Shown here piece after piece: positions 1-8,354 of a stretch of DNA of 64,000 nt. The stretch covers positions 123,194-187,193 of the forward strand of contig PHCB01000003.1 of assembly GCA_002842095.1 (NCBI GenBank). Direction: 5' to 3'. Made by a program: the position numbers and the translations under genes. The notes under the pieces were generated by a model. The model did no database searches. It was not told where the DNA came from and saw only the letters and a program-made list of their open reading frames with translations. How positions within the stretch are numbered: the first letter of the stretch is position 1; the number at the start of each line of letters is the position of its first letter. The stretch comes from a candidate division BRC1 bacterium HGW-BRC1-1 (GTDB lineage: Bacteria; Sumerlaeota; Sumerlaeia; Sumerlaeales; Sumerlaeaceae).

Positions 1-1575
1 GATGCACACCACTTCGCCGTTGCGAACCGCCTCGGCGGCGGTGCGAAGCGCGAGGATCATGGCGCGCGGGCCCATCTCTGCGTCGATCGGTATGGCGTGG
101 GTGATGCGCGCGATGGGGCGGATGAGCGGATGTTTATAGTAGTCGGAGTGCATGATGAAGCGCACATGGCGATCGGTGGAGGCGGTGATGAAGAGCGCGT
201 CGGCGAATGACATGTGGTTGGAAACAAATAGCGCGCCACCGTGGGCCGGCACATTGGCGCGTCCCAATATGCGGATGCGGTACACCGTGGAAGTGAGCAA
301 CCACAGCGCGAGGCGCAACACGGCGTCGGGCAATATCCACAAAAGATAAGCAGCCACCACGGCGATCATCAAGCCGAGCACGAGAAAGACGTTTTGGGAG
401 CTGAGCCCCAACGTCGTGAAACCGAGGAAAAGAAAACCGGCGGAGAGCGTGGAGGCGTTCGTGAGGAAGTAGGCCATCCCCTGTACGCCGCCCTTGTTGG
501 CGGGGTCGGGGCGGTGTTGCACGAGACTCTGCACCGGCACGAGGAAGAACCCGCCGCCCAGCCCGAGGATGGTAAGGGCAAACACCGTGGACCAAAGCGT
601 GGCGCCATCGGCGGCGAGGTACAGGCTCGAGCCGACCATTGCCAGAGCGCCCAGGGGGATGAAGCCGACCTCGATTTTTCCACGCGACATAACGCCCGCG
701 AGATAGCTGCCGCCACCGATGCCGACCATCACGCCCAGCCGCAGATAGGCCAGTTCGGTGGCTTGCTCCCCGGTGATGCCGAGGACGTGCTTGGCGTAGA
801 TGATGACGTTCTGGTAAATGATCGCGCCGGCAAACCAGAAGAAAGCGTTGCCGATCACCGCCAGCCAGAGAACGCGGTCGGCGCGGGCGTATTTGAGATA
901 ATGCCAGATCTGCCCCACCACGTTGACTGAGATGCGCCGCTCCGGCGCGGAAGCCGGCACGCGCGTGATGCCCAGCGAGAGCAGCGCTCCGATGACGGAG
1001 AGCACCAGCAGCGGAATGATGGCGGCGGGCAGGTGGTTTTGAAAATGTTTGAAGAGATAAATGCCCGCGATGGTGCCGCCCATGATGGCGGCAAAAACGG
1101 TCAACTCGATGACACCGTTGGCCCAGGAGAGCCGCCGCGTGGGGACAATCTCGGGGATGACGCCGTACTTGGCCGGACCAAAAATACCGGCCCGAATGCC
1201 CATGAGGCCCAGCACCATCAGCGAAACCCAGAACATGCCGGTGTAAAGCGCGGCGGCGGCGGCCACCATGATTAAAATTTCGAAGAACTTCACCACCACG
1301 CAAATGGTGCGCTTGCTGAACTTGTCGGCAAACTGGCCCCCGAAGGGAGAGGAGAGCATGAACGGGAGCGTGAAAATGATGAGAACGAAAGAGACATTCG
1401 CATCGGCGGCGGCGGTGGCCGCAGCACCGAAAATGGCCATCTGGACGAGAAGGTTCTCGTAGGCGTTGTCGTTGAAGGAGGCCTGAAACTGAGCAGCTAC
1501 CAGCGCCCAGAATCCACGGGGAGTTTCGACGGTTTCGGAGTCGTGTGAAGCAGCGTGGTGTTCAGATTGGTTCAT
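1..1575 (-). CDS. MFS transporter fused to PlsC-type acyltransferase (5' part, runs off window)
   Basis: The frame is open from an ATG at 1575 to the window edge, giving at least 525 residues. The first ~420 residues form many hydrophobic helices of an LplT-like major facilitator, with the loop GQFADKFSKR after the second or third helix. Around residue 450 the acyltransferase block NHMSFADALF appears, carrying the His and Asp of the PlsC NHx4D motif. Known fusions of this order (LplT-PlsC, often followed by an acyl-ACP synthetase) flip lysophospholipids across the inner membrane and re-acylate them. Whether the synthetase follows cannot be seen. The family call is secure and the full length is unknown. 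No good Shine-Dalgarno precedes the ATG. Confidence 0.85.
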   Translation of the reverse strand, partial: MNQSEHHAASHDSETVETPRGFWALVAAQFQASFNDNAYENLLVQMAIFGAAATAAADANVSFVLIIFTLPFMLSSPFGGQFADKFSKRTICVVVKFFEILIMVAAAAALYTGMFWVSLMVLGLMGIRAGIFGPAKYGVIPEIVPTRRLSWANGVIELTVFAAIMGGTIAGIYLFKHFQNHLPAAIIPLLVLSVIGALLSLGITRVPASAPERRISVNVVGQIWHYLKYARADRVLWLAVIGNAFFWFAGAIIYQNVIIYAKHVLGITGEQATELAYLRLGVMVGIGGGSYLAGVMSRGKIEVGFIPLGALAMVGSSLYLAADGATLWSTVFALTILGLGGGFFLVPVQSLVQHRPDPANKGGVQGMAYFLTNASTLSAGFLFLGFTTLGLSSQNVFLVLGLMIAVVAAYLLWILPDAVLRLALWLLTSTVYRIRILGRANVPAHGGALFVSNHMSFADALFITASTDRHVRFIMHSDYYKHPLIRPIARITHAIPIDAEMGPRAMILALRTAAEAVRNGEVVCI

Positions 1576-1877
1576 GGGAACGAGAATGTGGAGAAATCCA
1601 AGGGGCTTGGCAATGGCGTAGTGAGGGAACGGAAAAACAAAAAATACCGGGTCGACTCGTGAAATCGCCCTTCAACCTTCTCCGGACAAGAATTCTTGAC
1701 CTGAGCTGATTCCGAATTCTACTTAATCTCCGTCTGATCATTTCGCGCGAGACGCATCCTGGCAACAGGTACGTTTGCGGTTTCGGGAAAAAGCCGTCTG
1801 CGATTTTCTGCCAGACACATTTTATTATAATACGAGCCGCCTCTCGCGGGGCGACCCGCGGGAAAGAAGATCGTTCC
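1576..1877. other. Divergent intergenic region
   Basis: About 300 bp separate the divergent MFS-PlsC and phosphodiester glycosidase genes. The only clear signal is a TATAAT box on the + strand. An open frame across the region on the - strand has no recognisable protein character. I see no other gene here. Confidence 0.5.
1826..1831 (+). promoter_or_regulatory. Putative -10 box
   Basis: A perfect TATAAT lies 47 bp upstream of the ATG at 1878 in a locally AT-rich stretch. No convincing -35 box sits 16-18 bp upstream, so this is only a candidate promoter for the phosphodiester glycosidase gene. Confidence 0.35.
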
Positions 1878-3659
1878 ATGCTGCACCAACACTTTTATAA
1901 ATCCCTCACATCGGCAATTCGTGTGGGGGCTTTGCTCTCCCTCCTTGTCGCCCCGGCCCTGGCCGAAGACTTAAATACCGTCGATTGGTTTGAACGCGAG
2001 GTAGGCAACGGCGTTGTCTGGCGGTATTATCGCTTCGACAGCTTGTTTGGTTCCAAGCAGAGCATCACTTACATCGAAGCCGATCTCGGAAACCCTGCCG
2101 TTTCGGTAGAGTTCCCCTATCTGGCTGCAAGCCGTCAGGCTACCAGCTCCATGATACCAGGGCAGTTCCCCAATGCCGTGGCCGGTTGCAACGGCACATA
2201 CTTTGATACGGCCGCCGGTGGTGGCGGACACCGCTCCTATCTGCGTATTAACAATACGGAAATCCCCTGGGTCGAACCACGCTTCAGCGGCTGGGGCTGG
2301 GATTCCGGCATCGCCAAAACCGCCGCCGACGCAGTGAGCATCGTCACCAGGCCGGGAACCGCTGGAGGAACCGGATGGACACCGGATGTTACTCATCCCG
2401 ACATTCTGTCCTGCGGTCCTCAGTTGATAAAGGCCTCTGTCATCGACAGTTCCTATCTCACTGGCATCGGCTCGCACTGCACCGGACGCCACCCGCGTAC
2501 TGCGGCGGGCATCACTTCCACCAACAAACTGATCCTCGTGGTGGCCGATGGCCGCACCGATGATGCCGCCGGCATGACCTGCGTGGAAACTGGCCAGTTG
2601 CTTGAAATGCTGGGCGTTACCGACGGGTTCAACCTCGACGGCGGCGGCTCCAGCACGATCTGGGCAAAGGGCGAGCCGTATAGTGGTGTGGTAAATTATC
2701 CCAGCGACAACGGGGCATACGATCACCTCGGTCAGCGTTCCTGCAGCAACGCCATCGCCGTCGTCTCATCGGCGGCCACACCGGTGGCCCGCGACGCTCG
2801 CGTCAACTCGATAACATTCAACGGCACCATGATTAAGAACGAAACCCAGACGGTCACCATCTCCTATAAAAACATAGGTACAGAAACCTGGACCGCCGCC
2901 GACACGCGCATGGTCACGTCACGCCCCACGGCCCGCGTCAGCGCTTTCTATACCTCTGGCTCATGGGTCAGCACCTCAGTGCCCGCCACCATGACCCCGG
3001 CCAGCGTTGCCCCCAACGGCACCGCCACCTTCCAGTTCACGGTTACCGCGCCGGAGGTGGCGTTGTCCGCTATTTATGAGGAGAATTTCCAGCTCGAAAA
3101 GGTGGGCGTCGGCCGCTTTGGGCCTGCCAACAACGAAGCCCGGTTCAAAGTTGTCGTTTATCCGACCGATACCAGCGGAGCGACCAACTTCCTCATCGAA
3201 CCCCGCGTCGGCGGTCAGAACTTCACCTTGTACACCGACAGTGGCATGGCCGACACTGCGGCCAACTGCACGGCCCCCGGAGCCACTGGCACCATCGGCA
3301 TGCGTTACGGTTCAACCTACGTCAGTGTCGCTGGTTCCAAATATGCTCTCTGGAGCCCGACGTTCCCGCAGGCCGGGAATTATCGCGTTTACGTGGCCTG
3401 GGGATCGGGCTCCAACCGTCGTACTCCGATCACATATCATGTAACCCATGCCGGGGGAATTGACACATTCCAGTTGGACCAGTCCTCCACCTCCAATGTT
3501 TGGATGCAACTGGGCACCGAGTTTGCTTTCGCGGCGGGCGCTTCAGGTTCTGTCAGAATGACTAACGAAGATATCGACCTCAGTGGCTCCATGTACGCCG
3601 GACCGGTGAAGTTCGAGTTCGTTCCTGCGGCAGACGTTACGGATTGGTGCCTGTACTGA
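1878..3659 (+). CDS. Secreted phosphodiester glycosidase (NAGPA/DUF2233) with Ig-like and golvesin-like domains
   Basis: This 593-aa protein begins with a signal peptide (hydrophobic stretch ending VAPALA, about residue 29). Residues ~90-290 form the NAGPA phosphodiester glycosidase domain, shown by GTYFD, RTAAG and the signature NLDGGGSST near residue 250. Enzymes of this fold hydrolyse GlcNAc-1-phosphodiester or related sugar-phosphate links. Residues ~305-425 look like an NBR1-type Ig-like domain (KNIGTETWT). Residues ~435-590 resemble the golvesin C-terminal-like domain (YRVYVAW, HAGGIDTFQLDQ), a presumed carbohydrate-binding module. Export to periplasm or cell surface is inferred. The gene stands alone, with its own terminator downstream. 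The substrate is unknown. Confidence 0.88.
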   Translation: MLHQHFYKSLTSAIRVGALLSLLVAPALAEDLNTVDWFEREVGNGVVWRYYRFDSLFGSKQSITYIEADLGNPAVSVEFPYLAASRQATSSMIPGQFPNAVAGCNGTYFDTAAGGGGHRSYLRINNTEIPWVEPRFSGWGWDSGIAKTAADAVSIVTRPGTAGGTGWTPDVTHPDILSCGPQLIKASVIDSSYLTGIGSHCTGRHPRTAAGITSTNKLILVVADGRTDDAAGMTCVETGQLLEMLGVTDGFNLDGGGSSTIWAKGEPYSGVVNYPSDNGAYDHLGQRSCSNAIAVVSSAATPVARDARVNSITFNGTMIKNETQTVTISYKNIGTETWTAADTRMVTSRPTARVSAFYTSGSWVSTSVPATMTPASVAPNGTATFQFTVTAPEVALSAIYEENFQLEKVGVGRFGPANNEARFKVVVYPTDTSGATNFLIEPRVGGQNFTLYTDSGMADTAANCTAPGATGTIGMRYGSTYVSVAGSKYALWSPTFPQAGNYRVYVAWGSGSNRRTPITYHVTHAGGIDTFQLDQSSTSNVWMQLGTEFAFAAGASGSVRMTNEDIDLSGSMYAGPVKFEFVPAADVTDWCLY

Positions 3660-3681
3660 TCCGATAGTTGCGCGAATCTCG

Positions 3682-3721
3682 CCGCTGCCTTGTGGGGAAA
3701 CCCCGGGGCAGCGGTTTTTTT
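3682..3721 (+). terminator. Intrinsic terminator
   Basis: A perfect 8-bp stem CCGCTGCC/GGCAGCGG encloses an inner GGGG-AAA-CCCC stem and is followed by seven T residues. It lies 22 bp after the stop at 3659. The T run overlaps the last codon of the convergent gene, and no T run exists on the other strand, so it serves the + strand gene. Confidence 0.93.
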
Positions 3722-5594
3722 ATTGGTTGAACCCGAGGTTCTCGCGCAGACGGCGCATGCGCCCTTCGGTCTGCGGCGTTTCCTGTACCACCTGCCTGGC
3801 GTACTGGTACCAACGCTCGGCCTGATCGTTGCGCCCTCGCAGTTCGTACAACTCGGCCAGGCGGATGAACAATTCGGTCTGGCCGGGGGCGATGCGCAGC
3901 AGCGCCTGCTTCACGTGCCAGATGGCCAGTTCAATGCTGCCGCCCTGTTCCAGTTCGCGCACCAGCATCAGGCGCAGGATGAGGTCGTTGGGGTTGTTGC
4001 GCACCCCCTGCTTGAGCGTGGCGAGGGCCTTGGTGCCATCGTTGGTTTGGGTGTAAAGGTCATACAACAGGCTGTATGACCGGGGCGCGTAGGGGTTCAG
4101 ATCAATGGCGCGTTGATACGCCTGCTCAATACGGGGGACGTAAGGCAGAAGCTGGAGTGGGTCTGCGGCAAGTTGCTGAAAATGGTTCGCGAGCCGGATC
4201 CACAACGCGGGCGACAGGGGAAACAGCCGGACTGCACGCTCCAGACGCTGGCCCTCTGCTGCCTGCTGGGTGTTGTCCGTCGCCGCAATCGTCTCACCGG
4301 CAGTCGCTACCTGGGTGGGACGCGCGAGGCGGTCGGCTTGATAGGGGAGGCTTTCCAGCAATGTGAGAGCCGCCAGAATAACCGCCGCCACGCCGATCAA
4401 TCCTGCACCGCTCAGATGGCGCGTAAAGCTATGGGAAGTTCCGTCAGCAGCCGGGTTGGCGCGACGAATATCGAAAGGCATTTCGAAAATGCGCATGGGG
4501 TCGCGCACCACAACCAGGCTCATCAATAAACCCAGCACGGCCCACAGGATAAGCCAGACCGAAGGGGTGAACATGCCCGCAGTCACCAACCCGCGCACCA
4601 GCGCAAGAATCGTGAAGGAGAAAAAGATCACAATGGCCATGCGAAGCTGACGGTTGGGAAACAGTCTCCAGCGGCGCATGATGTAGATGGGCAGGCGCAC
4701 GGGCATGTAGAGCGCGAGGAGCAAACCCACCACGCCCATCTCCACAAGGATGCGGAAATACGAAGTGAAATTAACCGAAAAGGCGGCGGCCGGCGAAGGC
4801 TTGAAGGCATCGAACAATAGCGGATAAGTCCCCACGCCCCCGCCCATAATGGGAAAGGCCTGCACGATGCTCCACGCGGTTTGAAGAGTCAGAAACTGCG
4901 AGTGGCGCATTTCCACGGAAGAGGAGGTGTCCATGGGCTGGAAGAAGACTCCAACGCGCTGAAAAAGCAGCGGCGAGAAAACCGCGATAATCAGGACCAC
5001 ATAGACAAGGAAGACGATGTTGGAAGGCCGTCGCAGCCAGAGAAAAGGAAACGACAGGGCCAGGAATAGCGCGAATACGAGGGCGAAACTGCGAATCCCC
5101 TCCAGGCGCGAAAGCAGGGCTGCATCAGGAGGGAGAGCCCCGGCTGCGCCGGCATCCCCACCATTATGGGCAAGGAAGTAGGCGGCGATGAGCGACACGA
5201 TGGCCGCGGCGGCAAAGAGACGCACGCGACGAAAAAACAAAAGCCGCCCGAACAGAAAGGCCCCGAGAGAATCAAGAAACAGCGCAGCCTCCCGGTAGGA
5301 GACGCCGCGAACTTCGCTATAGTATATGCTCGCGATGAAGAAGGCGAAGAGCACCATTACCATGAGATCGAACCGTCCCCAGTACAGCGGAGGGCGGCCC
5401 TCGCGCACACGTTTCACCAACAGCGCAAGCACACCACCATTGATCAGCAGATGGGGAAGCATGGCCCATCCGGACGCAGCGGAATCGAGGCGGACCATAA
5501 ACAGGAAAGCCCCAAAGAACGCAACAAAAAGGGCGGTCTCAACAAAGACAGCCACCGGGTATCGCTCGACTATAGGAATGCGGCTCGGTTCCAC
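3720..5594 (-). CDS. O-antigen ligase-like membrane protein with C-terminal TPR repeats
   Basis: This 624-aa protein has about ten to twelve hydrophobic helices in residues 10-430. The block around residues 230-260 (HSQFLTLQTAWSIVQ, then MGGGVGTYPLLF) fits the Wzy/WaaL O-antigen ligase superfamily, whose members join or polymerise undecaprenyl-linked glycans at the periplasmic face. Residues ~430-620 form TPR-like helical pairs (LNPYAPRSYSLLYDLY, AERWYQYARQV). Such ligase-TPR fusions are frequent in PVC-like bacteria. The start is a GTG directly after an in-frame stop, so nothing longer is possible. The exact substrate (LPS, exopolysaccharide or glycoprotein) cannot be told. Confidence 0.85.
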   Translation of the reverse strand: MEPSRIPIVERYPVAVFVETALFVAFFGAFLFMVRLDSAASGWAMLPHLLINGGVLALLVKRVREGRPPLYWGRFDLMVMVLFAFFIASIYYSEVRGVSYREAALFLDSLGAFLFGRLLFFRRVRLFAAAAIVSLIAAYFLAHNGGDAGAAGALPPDAALLSRLEGIRSFALVFALFLALSFPFLWLRRPSNIVFLVYVVLIIAVFSPLLFQRVGVFFQPMDTSSSVEMRHSQFLTLQTAWSIVQAFPIMGGGVGTYPLLFDAFKPSPAAAFSVNFTSYFRILVEMGVVGLLLALYMPVRLPIYIMRRWRLFPNRQLRMAIVIFFSFTILALVRGLVTAGMFTPSVWLILWAVLGLLMSLVVVRDPMRIFEMPFDIRRANPAADGTSHSFTRHLSGAGLIGVAAVILAALTLLESLPYQADRLARPTQVATAGETIAATDNTQQAAEGQRLERAVRLFPLSPALWIRLANHFQQLAADPLQLLPYVPRIEQAYQRAIDLNPYAPRSYSLLYDLYTQTNDGTKALATLKQGVRNNPNDLILRLMLVRELEQGGSIELAIWHVKQALLRIAPGQTELFIRLAELYELRGRNDQAERWYQYARQVVQETPQTEGRMRRLRENLGFNQ

Positions 5595-5642
5595 GCGTCG
5601 TCATACATGGCAGATGAGGGTTTCATGGCAAGGAAAACCGCT

Positions 5643-5672
5643 AATGAACGCAAATGAACGCAAATGAACGCA
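5643..5672. repeat. Three tandem copies of a 10-bp unit
   Basis: The unit AATGAACGCA occurs three times head to tail, followed by AAATAAAAG, in the AT-rich gap between the O-antigen ligase start and the PolB2 stop. It may be a protein-binding iteron-like site or simple slippage. No function is supported. Confidence 0.6.
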
Positions 5673-5729
5673 AATAAAAGAAAGCATTATATTTCTTTAA
5701 AAGGCTAAAAAGATGATCGACGCGCTTTG

Positions 5730-5744
5730 GTCCATAGTGTCCAT
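5730..5744 (-). repeat. Period-9 (ATGGACNNN) repeat, 2 units
   Basis: GTCCAT recurs at 5730 and 5739, which is ATGGAC at 9-bp spacing on the - strand. It lies 8 bp beyond the stop of the PolB2 gene and belongs to a family also seen at 10141, 23769, 31713 and 40554. Confidence 0.6.
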
Positions 5745-5751
5745 CCCACTC

Positions 5752-8079
5752 TCACACCGCTTCGCTATAAGCCGCGTCCCACAGCGTCAGTTGTTTCATT
5801 GTCTCCCTCGGCTTTGCCTTTGGTTTCGCTTTGGTGGGGGTTTCGTCCAGTTGGTGGCCGCTGGGCCATAGCAGGCAGTTCATGGCCCGGCGCAGCAGTG
5901 TGATGTAGGCGTCGGGGTCGGCGGTTGTCTCGGGGTCGATCAACTGCATTAAGCGCACCCGGCGGTTGGGGTCGGTGTTGGCCTTGTCGGTCAGGATGTA
6001 GCGGATCGGCTGCCCCGCGTGATATTCCAGACCGGCCTTGATGGACTGCCGCGCCGCCAGCGCCGACGCGCTGTTGCCGCGGTATTCGGCGGGTTCGCGG
6101 CTCAGCATGGTGGTGATCATCAGTTGCTCCAGCGGCACCTCGCAGCGGCGCAGCATCCCTTCGTATTCCTCCATGCGGCTGCGCATGGCCAGCACCCGGC
6201 GGCGATATTCGTCGGCCGTGGGGGCGGCGGCCAGTTCCGTCAGCAGTTCCTCCTGCACCGTGGCGATGAACGCGGGCGAATCGCCGCGCCGGCATTCGAT
6301 GCCGCGAAACTTGGTTTTTCCGTCGACGAACGCCCCGTAGTAGCGCGTGGGCACGGGGCGGTCGGCCACCTGTCGCGATGGCAGAAACGCCAGCCACTTG
6401 TAGATCCCCTCGAGTACGATGGTCAGCCCCGTGGCCGTGTTGATTTTCCCGATGAGGTCGTCGATCTCCCCGCGCTCCCATTGCGGCTTGAGGATCCACA
6501 CGCAGTCCACGTTGCCGTGCAGCACGCTCCAGCCGTGGTCGAGGCAGAGGTCCTTCACGCGCAGCAATATCTCGCGGGCGAAGGCGGACACCGCCTCGTG
6601 GGCCTCGATGCGTCCGAAGCGGGCGTTGCGGTAGCCGAGATAGCCGAAGCTGCACACGAGCATCCACTTCAGCGCGTTCTGGCGGTGGTCGAAGGATTGC
6701 CGCGCCTCCTCGTCGCCCTCGACTTCGGCGCGTTTGCGCAGGGCTTTGAAGGCCAGACGCCGCTCGATAACCGGCCGCAGCGCCTCCGACACCAATCCCG
6801 GCCGGTCGCAGATGCGATAGCCGATCTCCGGCACCGACCGGCGCGGGTGGGCGCAGCAGGGGCAGTTGATGGTTTCCGGCGAAACGTTGAAATTGGTCAT
6901 GATGGACGGGTACATGGCGGCGAAATCCAGCTCCACCACGTTCTCGTAAATGCCCGGACGGGGCGCGTAGACCAGTCCGCCGCGGTCGGTTTTCAGCAGC
7001 ATGGGCACCGGTTTCCACACCTCGGGCTGGGCCTTTTTCCACGGCACGAGAACCCCCCGGCGCCACGCCTCGGCCAGTTGCACGGACGTGATGCCGGTGC
7101 CGATGGAGCGGCGCGACCCGCGCTGGACCGGGTAGCGCCCCACGCGGGCAGCCTCGATCATGCCGTGAAAGCCGGTGTGTGAGACCATGAACGAGTTGCC
7201 GCCATCGAGATGCCACCGCCCGAAAAGCTCGCAGTCGGGCTCCTGAAAAAGGATTCGACCATAAGAGAAAAACGAACGCCCCTCGGTGCGCACCTTGCGC
7301 CCGCCGGGGGCGGGATCGCGGTCGAGGCGCAACACCGTGTCGCGCCGCGCCGCGCACGTCAGCAGCAGCGGCAGCAGGAAACCGTCGCCGTGTTGCGTCA
7401 CCACCACGTCGGGGTCGATGTCGTCCATCGCCCGCTGGAAACCGCCGAGGATGCCGTCGGCGCTGCGCCACTGATACGTGCGCCCATCGTGGGTGAGCGA
7501 GAGCGACTCGATGCGCGGGTTTTTCGCGTCGAGGAATCCGCGCCCCTCCAGATGCACCTGCCGCAGGGGCGGCATGGGGTAGTCGCGGTCCCACACGTCG
7601 TCGAGAATCTTGAACTCGGTGAGACGGCCGTCGGCGATAACCCCCGCGCACTGCGCCAGCGGGAAGGCGTTGTTTTCGTAAAACCAAACCTGGGCCGGCA
7701 ACAGATCGGCGTTGAACCACGAGAGATCAGGGAACTTTCGCGCAATGGCGGGCAGCGTACGCTGTTTCCAGGTTTCCACATGGAGAACCCGCATGGCGAA
7801 AACCCGCATGGGCTTGCCGGTCCACAGGTCGTTGCGTTCGGTCCAGCCCACCAGTTCCACCTCGCCCGCCTGATGGAGTCGGTCGGCGCAGCGCTCCACC
7901 TCCACGGAGGTCGCTCCGGCCAGATACACCGGCATGGGAAACGCCACCGCAACCCGCAGCGGCACACCCTCGGGCGTGATGAACCACAGCACCATATCTC
8001 CCCCCCGCGGATAAATATCAAACAACCACCCGCGAAAAGGTGCGCTTTTCATACTTCCCATATTTCCCATCCTACTCAC
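5752..8079 (-). CDS. PolB2-like family B DNA polymerase
   Basis: This 775-aa protein carries family B polymerase motif A (LDFAAMYPS, ~residue 385), a motif B region (LKWMLVCSFGYLGY, ~470, where the usual KxxxNSxYG is altered) and a motif C HGNVDC (~522) in place of YGDTDS, so only one Asp of the DTD pair remains. The FDIE exonuclease motif is absent, so proofreading is probably lost. A Cys-rich insert (CPCC...C) follows motif A. These traits match the archaeal/bacterial PolB2 group, implicated in lesion bypass in archaea. The Lys/Ala/Pro-rich C-terminus ends with QLTLW (residues 763-767), resembling a sliding-clamp binding motif. The GTG start overlaps the upstream stop as GTGA. The assignment to family B is firm. 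The PolB2 placement and role are inferred. Confidence 0.9.
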   Translation of the reverse strand: MSRMGNMGSMKSAPFRGWLFDIYPRGGDMVLWFITPEGVPLRVAVAFPMPVYLAGATSVEVERCADRLHQAGEVELVGWTERNDLWTGKPMRVFAMRVLHVETWKQRTLPAIARKFPDLSWFNADLLPAQVWFYENNAFPLAQCAGVIADGRLTEFKILDDVWDRDYPMPPLRQVHLEGRGFLDAKNPRIESLSLTHDGRTYQWRSADGILGGFQRAMDDIDPDVVVTQHGDGFLLPLLLTCAARRDTVLRLDRDPAPGGRKVRTEGRSFFSYGRILFQEPDCELFGRWHLDGGNSFMVSHTGFHGMIEAARVGRYPVQRGSRRSIGTGITSVQLAEAWRRGVLVPWKKAQPEVWKPVPMLLKTDRGGLVYAPRPGIYENVVELDFAAMYPSIMTNFNVSPETINCPCCAHPRRSVPEIGYRICDRPGLVSEALRPVIERRLAFKALRKRAEVEGDEEARQSFDHRQNALKWMLVCSFGYLGYRNARFGRIEAHEAVSAFAREILLRVKDLCLDHGWSVLHGNVDCVWILKPQWERGEIDDLIGKINTATGLTIVLEGIYKWLAFLPSRQVADRPVPTRYYGAFVDGKTKFRGIECRRGDSPAFIATVQEELLTELAAAPTADEYRRRVLAMRSRMEEYEGMLRRCEVPLEQLMITTMLSREPAEYRGNSASALAARQSIKAGLEYHAGQPIRYILTDKANTDPNRRVRLMQLIDPETTADPDAYITLLRRAMNCLLWPSGHQLDETPTKAKPKAKPRETMKQLTLWDAAYSEAV

Positions 8080-8345
8080 GGCGCGTCATCCTCGCGGTGC
8101 TCGTCCAGGCGCTGGCGCAGTTCGGCCAGTTCCATTTGCTGACCCAGAGCCACAGCCATCAGGATGGCCTCGAAGGGCAGCGGACGGGCCACGTTGGTCG
8201 CCTCGGCCGCATAGGTGCGCGCAAGGGTGAACAGGTGGTCGAAGGCGTCTCGTTCCTCGCGCGAGCGCAGCGCCCGGCGGAAGGGCGCCCAGGCGGCTTC
8301 CTGGGCCTGAAGGTAGGTGTTAAAGGTCGGCAGTGTTCGTCCCAT
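8076..8345 (-). CDS. Small conserved protein of the PolB2 cassette
   Basis: This 89-aa soluble helical protein starts MGRTLPTF and ends in an acidic tail. It has no transmembrane segment and no known catalytic motif. The ATG at 8345 is preceded by GAGGTAAC at good spacing. It lies 9 nt after the RadA-like gene and overlaps the polymerase gene by GTGA, so the three are almost certainly co-translated. Similar small proteins beginning MGRTLP occur, from memory, next to PolB2 genes in archaea. A role as polymerase partner or adaptor is inference only. Confidence 0.8.
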   Translation of the reverse strand: MGRTLPTFNTYLQAQEAAWAPFRRALRSREERDAFDHLFTLARTYAAEATNVARPLPFEAILMAVALGQQMELAELRQRLDEHREDDAP

Positions 8346-8354
8346 GATTGGGGG

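Noticed and set aside
134..1303. 389-codon Arg/His-rich frame on the - strand
   Set aside because: It is a shifted frame of the MFS-PlsC gene, whose true frame shows helices and the NHx4D motif and runs off the window.
5765..7720. 651-codon open frame overlapping the polymerase gene on the same strand
   Set aside because: It is Arg/Pro/Gly-rich without motifs. The polymerase motifs lie in the other frame.
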